NCBI RefSeq assembly: GCF_030818905.1
Contig: NZ_JAUTAZ010000001.1
Span: 3,410,001 to 3,474,000 of the forward strand
Source: Microbacterium sp. SORGH_AS_0888
Lineage (GTDB): Bacteria; Actinomycetota; Actinomycetes; Actinomycetales; Microbacteriaceae
Length of the DNA stretch: 64,000 bases
Reading direction: 5' to 3'
Under the pieces are notes generated by a model. It was not told the DNA's origin and ran no database searches. It saw nothing but the letters and a program-made list of their open reading frames with translations. The position numbers were made by a program, and so were the translations under genes. Positions 15,107 through 23,235 of this stretch are shown here, one piece after another; position 1 is the stretch's first letter, and every line of letters starts with the position of its first letter.

Positions 15107-16287
15107 CAAGCGGACGCGTGCTCATCAGCGGTGCCAGCATCGCTGGCCCGACCCTCGCCTACTGGCTGGCCCGCGGCGGATGGGACGTGACAATTCTCGA
15201 ACGTGCTGAGACGTTGCGGACAGGTGGACAGAACATCGACGTGCGCGGTGCGGGCCGGGAAGTGGCGCGGCGAATGGGTCTCGAACCCGCGATCCGCGCG
15301 TGCACCACAGGCGAAGTCGGCACGCAGTTCCTCGACCGCGCGGGGCGAGCTGTCGCGAGTTTTCCTGCCGGAACGGATGACTCGGGTGGGGCCACAGCTG
15401 AGCTCGAGATCCTGCGGGGTGAGTTGTCGAGGCTCCTCTTCGAGGCCACCCGCGATGACGTCAGGTATCGATTCGGCACGTCGGTGACGAGCATTGACGA
15501 CCGTGATCGCGCCGCCCTCGTCGCCACCGACGATGGCACCGAGGCGGAGTACGACGTGGTCGTCATTGCCGAGGGAATGCGGTCGCGTACAAGGCGGCTC
15601 GCTTTCCCCGGCGTTTCGCCCGTCGTCTACAAGGGCATGTATACCGCCTACGCGACGATCCCCAGAATCGACTCCGACATCGATTGGTGGAGGTGGTACT
15701 CGGCGACCGGTGGCCGCAGCATCACCCTCCGTCCGGACAATCTGGGAACCACGCGGGCCACGCTGTCCTTTCCCGATCGCGAGCCGGAACTCGACCGTCA
15801 GAACGACGGCGCTGTGCGTGCGCTCCTGCATCGCGTGTTCAATGATGCGGGCTGGCAGGCGCGGCGCGTCCTCGACGAGATCGATCGGGATGCTGACTTG
15901 TACTTCGACCATGTCGGGCAGGTCAAGCTGGATGCCTGGCATCGCGGTCGCACGGTGCTCGTCGGAGACGCCGCCTATTGTGCGTCGCCCCTCAGTGGAA
16001 TGGGCACGAGCCTCGCCCTGACGGGAGCATACGTGCTTGCAGGCGAGCTGAACACGGGTTCCGGTGTGGAGGGCGCGTTCGCCGCCTATGAGGCGCTCAT
16101 GCGACCCTACGTCGACAAGGCTCAGGATCTTCCGCCGGGCACTCCTCGGTTGGCCAACCCCCGGACGCGACTCGGCATCGCAGCGTTTCACACCGTTCTC
16201 CGTGCCGCGGGGACGGCCGCGGGCCGCCGGATCACCTCGGGTCTCTTCCGGCCGCCGGCGGATCAGATGGAGCTTCCGATGTACTGA
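15103..16287 (+). CDS. FAD-dependent monooxygenase (TetX/aromatic hydroxylase type)
   Basis: The 394-aa protein carries the group A flavin monooxygenase motifs: GxGxxG-type dinucleotide fold VLISGASIAGPTLAYWLARG, RTGGQNIDVRGAG, the DG region EYDVVVIAEGMRSRTR, and the FAD-binding GDAAYCASPLSGMGTSLALT. Enzymes of this kind hydroxylate tetracyclines, rifamycins or other aromatics using NADPH and O2. GTG start overlaps the pump stop (GTGA). With the MarR repressor and pump it forms an apparent detoxification operon. The substrate cannot be read from sequence. Confidence 0.9.
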   Translation: MTSGRVLISGASIAGPTLAYWLARGGWDVTILERAETLRTGGQNIDVRGAGREVARRMGLEPAIRACTTGEVGTQFLDRAGRAVASFPAGTDDSGGATAELEILRGELSRLLFEATRDDVRYRFGTSVTSIDDRDRAALVATDDGTEAEYDVVVIAEGMRSRTRRLAFPGVSPVVYKGMYTAYATIPRIDSDIDWWRWYSATGGRSITLRPDNLGTTRATLSFPDREPELDRQNDGAVRALLHRVFNDAGWQARRVLDEIDRDADLYFDHVGQVKLDAWHRGRTVLVGDAAYCASPLSGMGTSLALTGAYVLAGELNTGSGVEGAFAAYEALMRPYVDKAQDLPPGTPRLANPRTRLGIAAFHTVLRAAGTAAGRRITSGLFRPPADQMELPMY

Positions 16288-16414
16288 TGCGCCGTGGCAA
16301 TGAGGGAGTGCGGGACTTGAGGTGCTTCTCACTGCGCTGGCGCCCATCGTCTACCGCTCAGCCGCTGCCTTCAACGCCATAATCGCCTGGACACGACATG
16401 TAGGAGACACGCCC

Positions 16415-16534
16415 CCGGCGCATGGGCCGTTCGGTTCGGTCGCCGCTCACCTGCCAGCCCGGGCTGCGCATCAGCGCACGCATCTTCCGACGCCCGCAGA
16501 CGCCGTAGTCCTCCACATGCAGCCTGGCGATCTG
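16415..16534 (-). pseudogene. IS3 orfB fragment
   Basis: The translation QIARLHVEDYGVCGRRKMRA continuing to WQVSGDRTERPMRR resembles the HTH_21 region of IS3 OrfB (YGxxGRRKMxALMRRxGW). No catalytic region follows. It is the only recognisable content of the 16288-16620 gap and marks a past IS insertion at the edge of the monooxygenase cassette. Confidence 0.6.
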
Positions 16535-16620
16535 GGACGGGGAGCGAGTCGCGCAGCTGCCGTGCCGACGGCTCGCGACCCACGGTGGTGCGCGACGCGT
16601 AGTGGGCGCATCCTCGGTAG

Positions 16621-17059
16621 TCAACCGCGCCTGCTGTTTCGGTTTCGTCCTGGGCGCGGGCGTATGGGAACGCCAGCGCTTCGCAGTCCGTTCAGCACGG
16701 TCTGCGGGTCGAACCCGAGCTTGCGTCCTATGGCCGCGGCAGAACGCCCTTCGCGATACAGGGCAGCGGCAGTCGAGATATCCGCCTCGCTCATCCGACG
16801 GACGGTTTCAATTGCCGCGAGAAGCGAGATGTGAGCCGACTGTCTGCCGCGTGACGCCGAATTGACGGCCCACATCAGCGACGTTGCCCACTTCGAGGTA
16901 ACGCGCGACCAGCTCATCTATCTCAGACGGGCGGAGCTGTCGGGCAGATCGGGCTCGCGGCGCTGCTTGCCTCGGTCTCCGGGACTGCGCAGCTTTCAGT
17001 ACGAGCTCGGCAGCAGTGTGACCGTCGCAATGTTTGGAGTAAGCGTGCAGCAGGTCCAC
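16621..17059 (-). pseudogene. Double helix-turn-helix protein, copy 2 (frameshifted, mosaic)
   Basis: The 5' half (SVDLLHAYSKHCDGHTAAEL ... TRQTVGSHLASRG) is nearly identical to copy 1. The 3' half (TVRRMSEADISTAAALYREG and following) matches copy 3. They are in different frames: GGC AAT TGA has one extra A relative to GGC ATT GAA near 16810-16813, ending the first half early. The shift falls where the two similarity patterns meet. GTG 17059 is the aligned start. Confidence 0.75.
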
Positions 17060-17069
17060 CGACCGGACG

Positions 17070-17107
17070 CCCGATCGGACACACGAAAGTGTGTCTGATC
17101 GGGTTTT
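17070..17107 (+). terminator. Intrinsic terminator with GAAA tetraloop
   Basis: CCCGATCGGACACAC (17070-17084), loop GAAA, and GTGTGTCTGATCGGG (17089-17103) form a 15-bp stem followed by TTTT. It reads as a plus-strand terminator, though the nearest plus-strand gene ends 800 nt upstream. It may have come with mobile DNA. The remaining gap to 17250 has nothing recognisable. Confidence 0.65.
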
Positions 17108-17250
17108 CGACATTCGTTATCGGGACATGCTTAGGCCTGCTCCAGCCCTCTCGGGTCCCGCTATCTCCGCCGAACGGGGAGTCGCTTGCAGATCGGGCTT
17201 TCGCCGATACCCCCGTCTTATACCACCCCCTTTCCGGCTCTTTGCAGTCA

Positions 17251-18705
17251 TCAGTGTGCTGCCTCGGCGCGGCTACGACGCGCTCTGACGAGAGCAACGG
17301 CGAGAAGCGTGAACGCGGTCGTCGTCAATGTCAGGACGCCAAGGGTGATCGCGTTCTCAAGAGTGATCGATTGCGTCGATGTCCATCCCTCTGCGATGAG
17401 GGGGCCGCTGGTTGATGCTGCGACGACCAAGCCGACGATGGCGATGCCGATTCCGGCGGCGAGTTCTTGTGCGGTGTCGTTGAATGCGGCGCCGATTGAT
17501 GTGCGGTCGGAGGGGAGGCCGCGCATGACGTTGATTGTCGTAGTGATCATGGTCACGCGCATGCCTGCGGCGACGAGCATCATCGCGATGGCAATGAGGA
17601 CATAGCTCAAGCGCGCGAAGAGGGCGTAGAGCAGGAGCCCGGTGATGACCGCGCAGGAGCCGAAGAGCGCGGATTTGTCGATGCCGAATGTCTTGACGAT
17701 TCGTTCGACGAAGGGTCCGATCGCGATCATGGTGATAACTTGCGGAAGCACACCGAGTGCGGCGAGTGCAGGTGGCCATCCCCACACGAGCTGCAGTTGC
17801 AGGGTGACGGTGTAGCCGAGGCCGGCGGTCGCGAGTCCGAGCGCCGCTTGATAAATCAATCCCGTCGAGACGGGGCGGCGTCGGAGTAGCGCCATGTCGA
17901 TGAGCGGGTGCGACGCTCGGCGCTGACGGACGACGAAGGCAGCGAGGGCGACCACGGCTGCCACGCCGACCGCCCATGCACCTGGAATCGCGTCGAGGAG
18001 CATCGTGGGGGTGAGTAGCGCGAGGACAATCGCGGCAGTGCCCAAGATAGCCCCGAGCACATCGATGGGAACAAGGCGCAGCTCATCCGGACGGTCGGCG
18101 CGGATCCCGAGACGAATCCCGAGAAAAGCCAGTACAGCGATGGGGACGTTCATCAACAAGAGCGTCTGCCAAGGAGCGACCTCGAGAACCAGCCCGCCGA
18201 TTGTCGGTCCGACTGCGAGGCCGACGAGTCCGACCGTGGAGATCAGGGCGGTCGCCCGCACGCGGAGTGCATCGTCATCGAAGAGTCGAAACGACAACGC
18301 CATCGAACCGGGGGCGGTCATGGCCGCGGCGACACCGGTCAGCGCCCTAAGAAGGACCAGTTCCTCGGGAGTCGACACGAACAAGACTGCCGCGCTTGAC
18401 ACGCCGAACAGCGCGAGGCCGATGAGCATCATGCGGCGGCGACCGAATCGATCAGCGATGGATCCGAAGACGAGCATCAGTGCGCCGAACATCAACGCAT
18501 AGGCGCCGCTCACCCACTGCAATTCTGATGCGGAGGCTGCCAGATCCTTCGCGATCGTCGGCAGTGCGACGTTCAGCACCGAGGTGTCGAGCATTTCGAT
18601 GAGGAACACTGCCGCAAGACCCGTGAGGGCAAGCCCCGCAGCGCGAAGCGACTGCGGGCGGGTGCCCGCGTTCGGGTGCTGCTGTGAATTGGATCGCTGT
18701 TCCAT
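17251..18705 (-). CDS. DHA2-family MFS efflux transporter
   Basis: The 484-aa protein has LIEMLDTSVLNVALPTIAKD in helix 1 (DHA2 signature), ELQWVSGAYALMFGALMLVF, and the A-motif SIADRFGRRRMMLIG. About 14 hydrophobic segments follow and the tail is basic. The open frame extends to 19191, but ATG 18705 is chosen because the membrane domain starts just after it and an operator overlaps it. The divergent TetR gene starts 44 nt away, so this is likely a ligand-induced pump. The substrate is unknown. Confidence 0.9.
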   Translation of the reverse strand: MEQRSNSQQHPNAGTRPQSLRAAGLALTGLAAVFLIEMLDTSVLNVALPTIAKDLAASASELQWVSGAYALMFGALMLVFGSIADRFGRRRMMLIGLALFGVSSAAVLFVSTPEELVLLRALTGVAAAMTAPGSMALSFRLFDDDALRVRATALISTVGLVGLAVGPTIGGLVLEVAPWQTLLLMNVPIAVLAFLGIRLGIRADRPDELRLVPIDVLGAILGTAAIVLALLTPTMLLDAIPGAWAVGVAAVVALAAFVVRQRRASHPLIDMALLRRRPVSTGLIYQAALGLATAGLGYTVTLQLQLVWGWPPALAALGVLPQVITMIAIGPFVERIVKTFGIDKSALFGSCAVITGLLLYALFARLSYVLIAIAMMLVAAGMRVTMITTTINVMRGLPSDRTSIGAAFNDTAQELAAGIGIAIVGLVVAASTSGPLIAEGWTSTQSITLENAITLGVLTLTTTAFTLLAVALVRARRSRAEAAH

Positions 18706-18731
18706 AATCTCATATTGGATTGCCGTTCCAT
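18689..18731. promoter_or_regulatory. Tandem TetR operators
   Basis: TTGGATCGCTGTTCCAT (18689-18705) and TTGGATTGCCGTTCCAT (18715-18731) are 17-bp direct repeats differing at two bases, 26 bp apart. Each has TGGA/TCCA arms. The first covers the pump start codon. They lie in the short gap between the pump and the divergent TetR gene, where the regulator should bind. Confidence 0.7.
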
Positions 18732-18749
18732 TTGTGTCAAGATGGAAGC

Positions 18750-19442
18750 ATGCCCGCTTCACACACCTCGGGTCGGCGACGCAAGGACGCTTCCTTGTCG
18801 AGGGAGGAGATCGTGCGTGCGGCAATCGAGATCCTCGAAGAGTCCGGCGAAACGGGGCTAACCTTTCGAATGCTCTCAGAACGGTTGCGTAGCGGGTCGG
18901 GCGCGATCTACTGGCATGTCTCGAATCGGAACGAACTTCTCGACCTCGCCTGCGAGCAGGTGCTCGCGAACGTCGCCACGGCAAACGACCAGAAGCCCAT
19001 ACGGGAGCTTGAGGCCATCCGCAGCATCGCGCTGTCGCTCTTCGATAACCTTGACCGCCACCCCTGGGTGGGTGCACGACTCCCCAAGAGTCCCGGGCTC
19101 CACGGAACACTGAGAGTGCTGGACCGGATTGGCGGACTCCTCGACTCCTACGGCGTCCCGGCCAAACGCCAGTTTTACGTTGCAACGGCAATCGTCACCT
19201 ACGTGATGGGAGTGGCCGCACAAATGGCCGACAACGCCCAGTCGGTGACTCCCGGGCAGACGCAGGACGAGTGGCTCATGGAACAGTCCAAACGATGGGA
19301 AGAGCTTGACGCCGAGCGGTACCCGTTCCTTCACGCCACCGCGTCGGACTTCCGTCACCATGACGACCGAAGCCAGTTCACCGTCGGATTGGACTTGATC
19401 CTGCTGGGAATCCAGAGAGACGTCGATTCCCCCGGGCGGTGA
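18750..19442 (+). CDS. TetR-family transcriptional regulator
   Basis: The 230-aa protein starts with the TetR DNA-binding domain (LSREEIVRAAIEILEESGET, then LTFRMLSERLRSGSGAIYWH as the HTH). A C-terminal ligand domain of the TetR_C type follows (DRHPWVGARLPKSPGLHGTL). ATG 18750 follows GATGGAAGC; the frame extends upstream into the operator and is not used. It is divergent from the MFS pump and very likely represses it. Confidence 0.9.
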   Translation: MPASHTSGRRRKDASLSREEIVRAAIEILEESGETGLTFRMLSERLRSGSGAIYWHVSNRNELLDLACEQVLANVATANDQKPIRELEAIRSIALSLFDNLDRHPWVGARLPKSPGLHGTLRVLDRIGGLLDSYGVPAKRQFYVATAIVTYVMGVAAQMADNAQSVTPGQTQDEWLMEQSKRWEELDAERYPFLHATASDFRHHDDRSQFTVGLDLILLGIQRDVDSPGR

Positions 19443-19448
19443 ATGATC

Positions 19449-20216
19449 CTAGGCGCTGAGTCGGGTCCTCTTCGGCGCCGGTGGTTTCACTGCACTCAGT
19501 GAGGTTGTCGCCATCCAGGGGCCGCTCCACCAGCCGCGCCAGCCGAGCGGTTGGGTTGTGACGTGTAGGCCCGCTGCGCGGAGGTCTTGGGCGTACTGCT
19601 TCGTGCGTCGGATGTCCGCGATGAGGATCGTCCCTCCGTCCGAAAGCACTCGCACGGCCTCGTTGATTGCGTCGCGGCGTCCTTCTCGGGAAGGGATGTT
19701 GTGAATGGCGAGGCTGGCAGTGATGAGGTCGAACGAGTTCGACTCGTATGGCAGCGCGGTCATGTCTCCGGTGTCGAATCGGACTCGATCATCGACGCCG
19801 TTCATCCTTGCGTTCGCCTGTGCGGCCTCCGGGGTGTTCCCGGATTGGTCGACGCTACGCCAGAGATCGATACCGACGACGGTCATCGCTGGGGCTCGTC
19901 GTGCCGTCATGATTGCGACCATGCCGTGCCCGCACCCGAGATCGAGTGCGTTCCGGCGATCGCATACGTTCGCGGACCGCAGAATCTGCTCCCAGAGGAT
20001 GAATTTGCCGCGCAGTGAGGCATACCAGAACAGCGCTGCCCCGAGTGCCGAGGCTAAGGCGACGACGCAGAGGAGGACTGTGATGGGCCGCCACGCAGAC
20101 CATAAGACCACCGATGCGATGGCAAGGCAGGTGTAGAGGATGGCGTAGCCGATCCACATCCACGGAACCCAGGGGGCGTCCACCCCGTAGCTGCCTAGCG
20201 GTCTTTCGCTTCTCAT
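19449..20216 (-). CDS. Membrane-anchored SAM-dependent methyltransferase
   Basis: This 255-aa protein has two N-terminal membrane helices (about residues 19-40 and 44-65). A class I methyltransferase fold follows: motif I LDLGCGHGMVAIM near residue 90, VGIDLW, GDMTALPYESNSFDLI, and LSDGGTILIADI. The substrate is not evident; a membrane lipid or hydrophobic compound would fit the anchor. It is divergent from a PadR regulator. Base composition is less GC-rich than the flanking core genes. Confidence 0.85.
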   Translation of the reverse strand: MRSERPLGSYGVDAPWVPWMWIGYAILYTCLAIASVVLWSAWRPITVLLCVVALASALGAALFWYASLRGKFILWEQILRSANVCDRRNALDLGCGHGMVAIMTARRAPAMTVVGIDLWRSVDQSGNTPEAAQANARMNGVDDRVRFDTGDMTALPYESNSFDLITASLAIHNIPSREGRRDAINEAVRVLSDGGTILIADIRRTKQYAQDLRAAGLHVTTQPLGWRGWWSGPWMATTSLSAVKPPAPKRTRLSA

Positions 20217-20226
20217 GTCATCATGG

Positions 20227-20242
20227 TACTATAGTTTTAGTA
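20227..20242. promoter_or_regulatory. Palindrome in the methyltransferase/PadR promoter
   Basis: TACTA (20227-20231) and TAGTA (20238-20242) flank six bases and overlap a TATAGT -10-like sequence. The position between divergent genes suggests a PadR operator. Confidence 0.45.
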
Positions 20243-20262
20243 ACGAGTATAGGACGTGGTTG

Positions 20263-20820
20263 ATGTCACGGCAGACGACAAAGATCATGGTGTTGGGAAT
20301 CGTTGCGTATCGCGGTCCCATCGGTGCGTACGGCATCGAGAAGGTGCTGAAGGAGTGGGCGGTCTCTCGCTGGACGACCATCGCCGCACCGTCGATCTAT
20401 CAGCAGCTCCGCACCCTGAGCTCGCGCGGTTTCATCGACGTGACGAGCGGCGAGAGCGAACGGGCAACGCAATACGTCTGCACTACAAAGGGTCGTGAGC
20501 AGTTGCTCTCCTTGCTGCGGTCACTGCTGGAAGAGCGAGACTTTCAACCGCTGAGCCTGATTCCGCTGCTCTACTTCACGCCCACACTGACGATTGATGA
20601 ACTTCGTCGCGGACTCTCTGCACGAGTGGCCGCTATCGAGACGGTGCTCGCCCATGAGCAGGAGTTTCTTGATCAGTCGCGAGATCTCGGACCCGCGCAT
20701 GCCATGGAGATCCTCCGCCTCACGTGGCATGGCTTTCGGGCCGATCGAGACTGGTGTCTCGATTACCTGGCACGTCTTCCGGAATCATGGCAGGTCGGTG
20801 GCTGGATTGATTGCGACTGA
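20263..20820 (+). CDS. PadR-family transcriptional regulator
   Basis: The 185-aa protein has the PadR winged helix (IMVLGIVAYRGPIGAYGIEK, APSIYQQLRTLSSRGFIDVT, CTTKGREQLLSLL). A C-terminal helical Vir-like dimerisation domain follows. ATG 20263 is the family start; the frame extends to 20215 but would overlap the divergent gene. It probably controls the neighbouring methyltransferase and itself. Confidence 0.85.
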   Translation: MSRQTTKIMVLGIVAYRGPIGAYGIEKVLKEWAVSRWTTIAAPSIYQQLRTLSSRGFIDVTSGESERATQYVCTTKGREQLLSLLRSLLEERDFQPLSLIPLLYFTPTLTIDELRRGLSARVAAIETVLAHEQEFLDQSRDLGPAHAMEILRLTWHGFRADRDWCLDYLARLPESWQVGGWIDCD

Positions 20821-21042
20821 TCTCAGGCGGCCTTACCTTCGCCCACTCGAACACACGCCGCTGACTTCCCTCAGTTGACTGCCACGCCAATCGGCGACCG
20901 TTGGCGTACGAGTGACCGCTCTCGTCATGAGGCTCAGTCGAAGTCCGGGTTCGAGCAGATTCCCAAGCACCGGTGCGGCTCGCGAGAGAACGTCGCGCGG
21001 AGTGGCATCCCCCTTCGTTTTCCGAGGGCATATGAACTGCCG

Positions 21043-21525
21043 TCAGCGTGGTCCTTGGCGGTCGCGCCCGGGACGCGCGCGGATCGGAACCTCAACGCTT
21101 CGCAGTCCGTTGAGCACGGTCTGCGGGTCGAACCCGAGTCTGCGTCCGATGATCGCGGCCGAACGTCCTTCGCGATACAGCGCCGCCGCGGTCGAGATAT
21201 CCGCCTCGCTCATCCGGCGAACGGTCTGGATTCCGCGCGAGGCGAGATGCGCACCGACGGTCTGCCGTGTGACACCGAAGTGTCGTGCTACCTCGGCCAC
21301 GTTGCGCACTTCCTGGTAGTGAGCGACCAGGTCATCTACCTGCGCAGCGCGTAGCTGGCGAGCAGTACCACTCCGCTGCGTAACGGATCGTACTCTGCGG
21401 GACTGCGCTGCTTGCACCGCCAGCTCTGCCGGACCGCGGCCGTCGCAATGTTTGGAGTAGGCGTGCAGTAGGTCCACCACATCGGTCTCTTGAGCACAGA
21501 TCGCACTTGTAAGTGCCAACCTCAC
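21043..21525 (-). CDS. Double helix-turn-helix protein, copy 3
   Basis: The 160-aa product has the same layout as copy 1: VDLLHAYSKHCDG near residue 21, then HTH NVAEVARHFGVTRQTVGAHL, then HTH GRSAAIIGRRLGFDPQTVLN. It is intact. GTG 21525 lies 7 nt behind GGAGAA, inside a hairpin. The 3' half is very close to copy 2 and the 5' half is more diverged. No partner recombinase is adjacent. Its role is unknown; DNA binding is the only supported activity. Confidence 0.72.
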   Translation of the reverse strand: MRLALTSAICAQETDVVDLLHAYSKHCDGRGPAELAVQAAQSRRVRSVTQRSGTARQLRAAQVDDLVAHYQEVRNVAEVARHFGVTRQTVGAHLASRGIQTVRRMSEADISTAAALYREGRSAAIIGRRLGFDPQTVLNGLRSVEVPIRARPGRDRQGPR

Positions 21526-21526
21526 G

Positions 21527-21554
21527 CGGCGCTTCTCCTTCGGGAGGGGCGCCG
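21527..21554 (-). promoter_or_regulatory. Hairpin enclosing the ribosome-binding site of HTH copy 3
   Basis: CGGCGC/GCGCCG outer arms and an inner CTCC-CGAA-GGAG stem hold the Shine-Dalgarno GGAG in base pairs one nucleotide before the GTG start. The design is shared with copy 1, suggesting translational control. Confidence 0.5.
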
Positions 21555-21628
21555 TTCGTGGTTCCGGCCGGGAGCTTGACCTTATCCCGCGGGGCAAGGT
21601 TTAGCGTCGTAGCGGAGGGTGATGAGGG

Positions 21629-22570
21629 ATGCGGATCGGTGAGCTGGCGGAGCGCTCGGGCGTGACGACGAAGGCCGTGCGTTACTACGAGAGGCTGGGG
21701 CTGATCGGGCCGAACCGGCTCCCGAACGGCTACCGCGACTACGACGAGAGCCACGTGCGCGTAGTGATCGAGATCCGCGAGCTCGCGGCAACCGGGATCA
21801 CTGCCCGACAGGCGGCGCCGTTCGTGGAGTGCCTGAGGCTCGGTCACGATCATGGCGACGACTGCGTGTCGTCGCTGGCTGCCTACCGCGACGGCATCGC
21901 CGAGATCGACCGGATCATCGCCACCCTCCGTGCCAGGCGAGCGCAACTCGCCGAGCGCCTCCACGAGAGCGCATCTCGCACATTCACGAAGGAGCAGCCG
22001 ATGAGCGACGACGGCACCTTGCCCAAAGACCTCCCCATCCCCGCCGACGACGGAGCCGCGGCCCACCTGCCCGGACTCGCTCTGCCCGCTCTGACCCTGC
22101 CGACCGCCGACGGCGACCAGGTGGATCTGGGCGAGCTCACACCGGGGCGGACGGTGATCTATCTCTACCCGCTCACGGGGCGACCGGATGCGGACCTGCC
22201 CGACGGCTGGGACTCGATCCCGGGCGCACGTGGCTGCACCACCGAGGCCTGCGACTTTCGCGACCACCACGACGACCTCCGCAACGCGGGCGTGAACGCC
22301 GTCTACGGACTCTCCAGCCAGGACGTCGACTACCAGGCAGAGGTCGTCGGTCGGCTCCGGCTGCCGTTCACGATGCTCTCCGACGAGCGCTTCCGCCTCG
22401 CCGACGCCTTGGATCTGCCCACCTTCCGGGCTCCAGGGCGGGACCGGCTCTACTCCCGGCTGACTCTGATCGTCCGAGACGGACGCATCGAGCACGTCTT
22501 CTACCCGATCTTCCCGCCCAACACCCACGCACAGCAGGTCCTGACCTGGCTCATCCAGAACCCGGCGTGA
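21629..22570 (+). CDS. MerR regulator fused to a peroxiredoxin
   Basis: This 313-aa single frame starts with a MerR HTH (MRIGELAERSGVTTKAVRYY, residues 1-70). A Cys/His segment (Cys69, His73, His75, Cys79) and dimerisation helix (to about 115) follow. From about 145 it is a Bcp/PrxQ-like thioredoxin fold with GCTTEACDF (Cys203 and Cys208, C-x4-C as peroxidatic and resolving Cys). Bcp reduces peroxides. The fusion suggests a redox-responsive regulator. An internal ATG at 22001 (Met125) has AAGGAG at 21989-21994, so a free peroxiredoxin may also be made. GAGGG precedes the main ATG. Confidence 0.88.
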   Translation: MRIGELAERSGVTTKAVRYYERLGLIGPNRLPNGYRDYDESHVRVVIEIRELAATGITARQAAPFVECLRLGHDHGDDCVSSLAAYRDGIAEIDRIIATLRARRAQLAERLHESASRTFTKEQPMSDDGTLPKDLPIPADDGAAAHLPGLALPALTLPTADGDQVDLGELTPGRTVIYLYPLTGRPDADLPDGWDSIPGARGCTTEACDFRDHHDDLRNAGVNAVYGLSSQDVDYQAEVVGRLRLPFTMLSDERFRLADALDLPTFRAPGRDRLYSRLTLIVRDGRIEHVFYPIFPPNTHAQQVLTWLIQNPA

Positions 22571-22705
22571 GTCGGCACCTCACGCGGCGTCCCGCTCCCC
22601 ACTCCGAGCGAGCCATCCGGCTCCATCACGAGGCGGGATTATCCGTCGTGCGGCGGAGGACGAGCGGAGCATGTCGGCGTATGTTCAGCAGCGGAGGTGC
22701 GAGGG

Positions 22706-22966
22706 ATGCAGAGCGAGTGGGCCGCGAAGATCTTCGGCGACAAGGAAGACCCGCGTGTGCGGTTGCAGTCCGTGTTCGGCGGTGAGGTGCCGGAGAGCGG
22801 TCAGCCACCCAGGGCTGCGCTCGAGTGGGCGAGTGTCGTTCTCGAGGGAGTTCCCGTGGAGCGTCGCGACACAGTGAACGTCACGCGTGCTTTTCGGCGA
22901 GAGGCTCCACGCCTGACCTTGAGGAGCGCGATCTTCCTCGCGGATCACGTGCTCAGCCGTTCGTAG
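22706..22966 (+). CDS. Small hypothetical protein
   Basis: This 86-aa frame starts MQSEWAAKIFGDKEDPRVRL, has GAGGG just before the ATG, and ends LRSAIFLADHVLSRS. The composition looks protein-like but I do not recognise a family. It stands alone between the MerR fusion and the surface-protein gene. Confidence 0.45.
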   Translation: MQSEWAAKIFGDKEDPRVRLQSVFGGEVPESGQPPRAALEWASVVLEGVPVERRDTVNVTRAFRREAPRLTLRSAIFLADHVLSRS

Positions 22967-23151
22967 CTCCGCCAGCCGTTCTTCGGCGCGACCGCACGAC
23001 GCTAGGACGCATCGGTCGAGTCCGTCGCGATCGAGATCAGAGTGGCGGCGAGGGGTATCGCGGCACGGTGGACGCGGTTCTTCTTCGACGAGTACCCCTT
23101 GTCCGAGCTCGGGAACCGGCCGCCGATCGATCACCTCGTCGGAACGGACAA

Positions 23152-23204
23152 CTGGGAGAGTCATATTGCTGCGGCAAGGTGCTGTGGCAACACGACTCTC
23201 CCAG
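23152..23204. repeat. Inverted repeat beyond the surface-protein stop
   Basis: CTGGGAGAGTC (23152-23162) and its complement (23194-23204) are separated by 31 nt. It may be a terminator stem for the minus-strand surface protein or an old element end. The region 22967-23235 otherwise holds nothing I can assign. Confidence 0.45.
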
Positions 23205-23235
23205 CGCGCCGGGTGAGCGCGACGCTAGCGGCGGG

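Noticed and set aside
11692..17059. A classical composite transposon bounded by IS3 copies
   Set aside because: The IS3 pieces are fragments of different lineages and not matching ends; only one element is complete.
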